Below, piece after piece: positions 6,488 through 7,192 of a DNA stretch of 7,192 bases; positions within the stretch are counted from its first letter, which is position 1; each line of letters begins with the position of its first letter. Location of the stretch: contig JAGYMO010000095.1 of NCBI GenBank assembly GCA_018400255.1, positions 1-7,192 of the forward strand, written 5' to 3'. Origin of the DNA: Deltaproteobacteria bacterium. GTDB lineage: Bacteria > Desulfobacterota > DSM-4660 > Desulfatiglandales > B25-G16. The notes below the pieces were generated by a model. That model saw nothing but the letters and a program-made list of their open reading frames with translations. It ran no database searches and was not told where the DNA came from. The translations under genes and the position numbers were made by a program.

Positions 6488-6994
6488 CTAGTTTCTCTTA
6501 CTCAAGGCAGCGCTTTCCGTAAGTGTTTCTTCAATAAGTATGCGGTGTTTTTCTTTATCCAATACATTACTAATAACCTTCTCCGCGGCCAGGATAGCAG
6601 TATCAACAAATTCTGCTCGCAATTCATCTATGATACTATCACGCTCCCTCTCTATCTCTAACCTAGCTTTCTCCACAATGGCCTGTGTCTCCATACGTGC
6701 TGCCTGTCTCGCCTCTTCCTTTATCCTTTCTCCTGCTTTTTCCGCTTGCCCAACTATCATCTGCCCTTCATCCCTCGCTTTACTAACCCTCTTATCTACC
6801 TCTATTCGAGAATTCTCATATTCACGTTTTGTAGCCTCAGCCTGTTCTATACCCTTTCTTATCCTTTCAGCCCGTTCATTCAAGATTCGACGAATAGGTT
6901 TATATCCAAAAAATATGAGTAGCGTGAGTAAAATAATGAAATTGATTAGTTGGCCAATAAAATTTGGTAGGGTTAAACCGAGAAAACCTTCCAT
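6488..6994 (-). CDS. atpF: F1Fo ATP synthase subunit b
   Basis: Subunit b is the membrane-anchored peripheral stalk. This 168-residue protein has one N-terminal transmembrane helix (about residues 12-30, rich in Ile, Leu and Phe), then GYKPIRRILNERAERIRKGI (30-49), which is the usual junction after the membrane segment. A long charged helix rich in Ala, Glu, Arg and Lys follows (about 40-145), consistent with the b-b coiled coil, and AILAAEKVISNVLD (133-146) is the typical delta-binding end. Only one b-type gene is visible, and a homodimer is the simplest inference; a second b' gene upstream cannot be excluded. The ATG start is preceded by GGAGAAGGTGAG. It lies 31 bp after atpE. Confidence 0.97.
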   Translation of the reverse strand: MEGFLGLTLPNFIGQLINFIILLTLLIFFGYKPIRRILNERAERIRKGIEQAEATKREYENSRIEVDKRVSKARDEGQMIVGQAEKAGERIKEEARQAARMETQAIVEKARLEIERERDSIIDELRAEFVDTAILAAEKVISNVLDKEKHRILIEETLTESAALSKRN

Positions 6995-7025
6995 TTATCT
7001 CACCTTCTCCATATCAATTAAAATA

Positions 7026-7192
7026 TTAAGCTACAAAAATTAACAAAATTGCTATAACAAGGGCATAAATAGCAACTGCCTCAGCAAAGGCAATACCTAA
7101 TATCATGTTGGTCATAATTGCGCCCCTGGCCTCAGGATTTCTACCCAATGCGTTCATAGCTCCCATACCAAGAATACCAATTCCAACTCCAG
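7026..7192 (-). CDS. atpE: F1Fo ATP synthase subunit c, C-terminal part (truncated by window edge)
   Basis: Reading the minus strand from the right edge gives 54 residues ending at TAA (7028-7026). The fragment begins GVGIGILGMGAMNALGRNPE, the glycine-rich end of helix 1 and the polar loop (R17-N18-P19 of the fragment, where RQP or RNP is typical). Helix 2 follows as ILGIAFAEAVAIYALVIAIL, with the essential ion-binding carboxylate at fragment residue E37. The Na+-ring ligands known from Ilyobacter (Gln in helix 1, Ser/Thr after the Glu) are replaced by Ile, Ala and Val, so H+ coupling is inferred. Roughly 20-30 N-terminal residues and the start codon lie outside the window. The subunit forms the membrane rotor ring. 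Confidence 0.96.
   Translation of the reverse strand, partial: GVGIGILGMGAMNALGRNPEARGAIMTNMILGIAFAEAVAIYALVIAILLIFVA

Noticed and set aside
6540..7043. 167-codon plus-strand ORF opposite atpF
   Set aside because: Its Ser/Ile-rich translation is the mirror of the charged b-subunit helix; the minus-strand gene explains the openness.
4387..7192. N-ATPase or alternative Na+-type ATPase cluster
   Set aside because: Gene order E-F-H-A-G-D-C with a delta gene, and a c subunit without Na+ ligands, fit a standard F-type operon.

Overview
The window is the downstream part of a bacterial F1Fo ATP synthase operon on the minus strand, followed without an obvious break by a small signal-transduction cassette on the same strand. 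In transcription order (right to left) the genes are atpE (3' part only), atpF, atpH, atpA, atpG, atpD, atpC, a 152-residue protein resembling an RsbRD N-terminal sensory domain, a receiver-only response regulator, a second response regulator with an extra C-terminal helical domain, and, running off the left edge, the first residues of what may be a sensor histidine kinase. Gaps are 11 to 32 bp within the ATP synthase block, 17 bp from atpC to the sensory gene, 55 bp and then a 1-base overlap through the regulators, and 86 bp before the edge ORF. There is no gene-free stretch longer than about 90 bp, no RNA gene, no mobile element and no CRISPR array.

The ATP synthase part encodes c (partial), b, delta, alpha, gamma, beta and epsilon in the standard bacterial order. 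The presence of delta and gamma in their usual places argues against an N-ATPase or V/A-type cluster. The catalytic residues of beta, the arginine finger of alpha and the gamma C-terminal signature are all present, so the enzyme looks functional. The visible c subunit has the essential helix-2 glutamate but lacks the ligands typical of Na+-coupled rings, so proton coupling is the better inference. Less usual features are an alpha P-loop with Phe in place of the common Gln, several substitutions in otherwise very conserved stretches of beta, and an epsilon C-terminal domain with the residues linked to ATP binding in thermophilic Bacillus PS3.

The organism cannot be named from this window. Base composition is moderate to low in GC, Shine-Dalgarno sites are strong (GGAGG-type), and the protein sequences look like those of an uncultured or anaerobic bacterium. 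Chloroflexota (Dehalococcoidia-like) or anammox-type Planctomycetota are guesses from general resemblance only.

The main point of interest is the arrangement: a putative sensory domain and two related receivers directly behind the ATP synthase, apparently in the same transcription unit. The operon promoter and the genes for subunits a and (if present) AtpI lie beyond the right edge. No convincing intrinsic terminator is visible.
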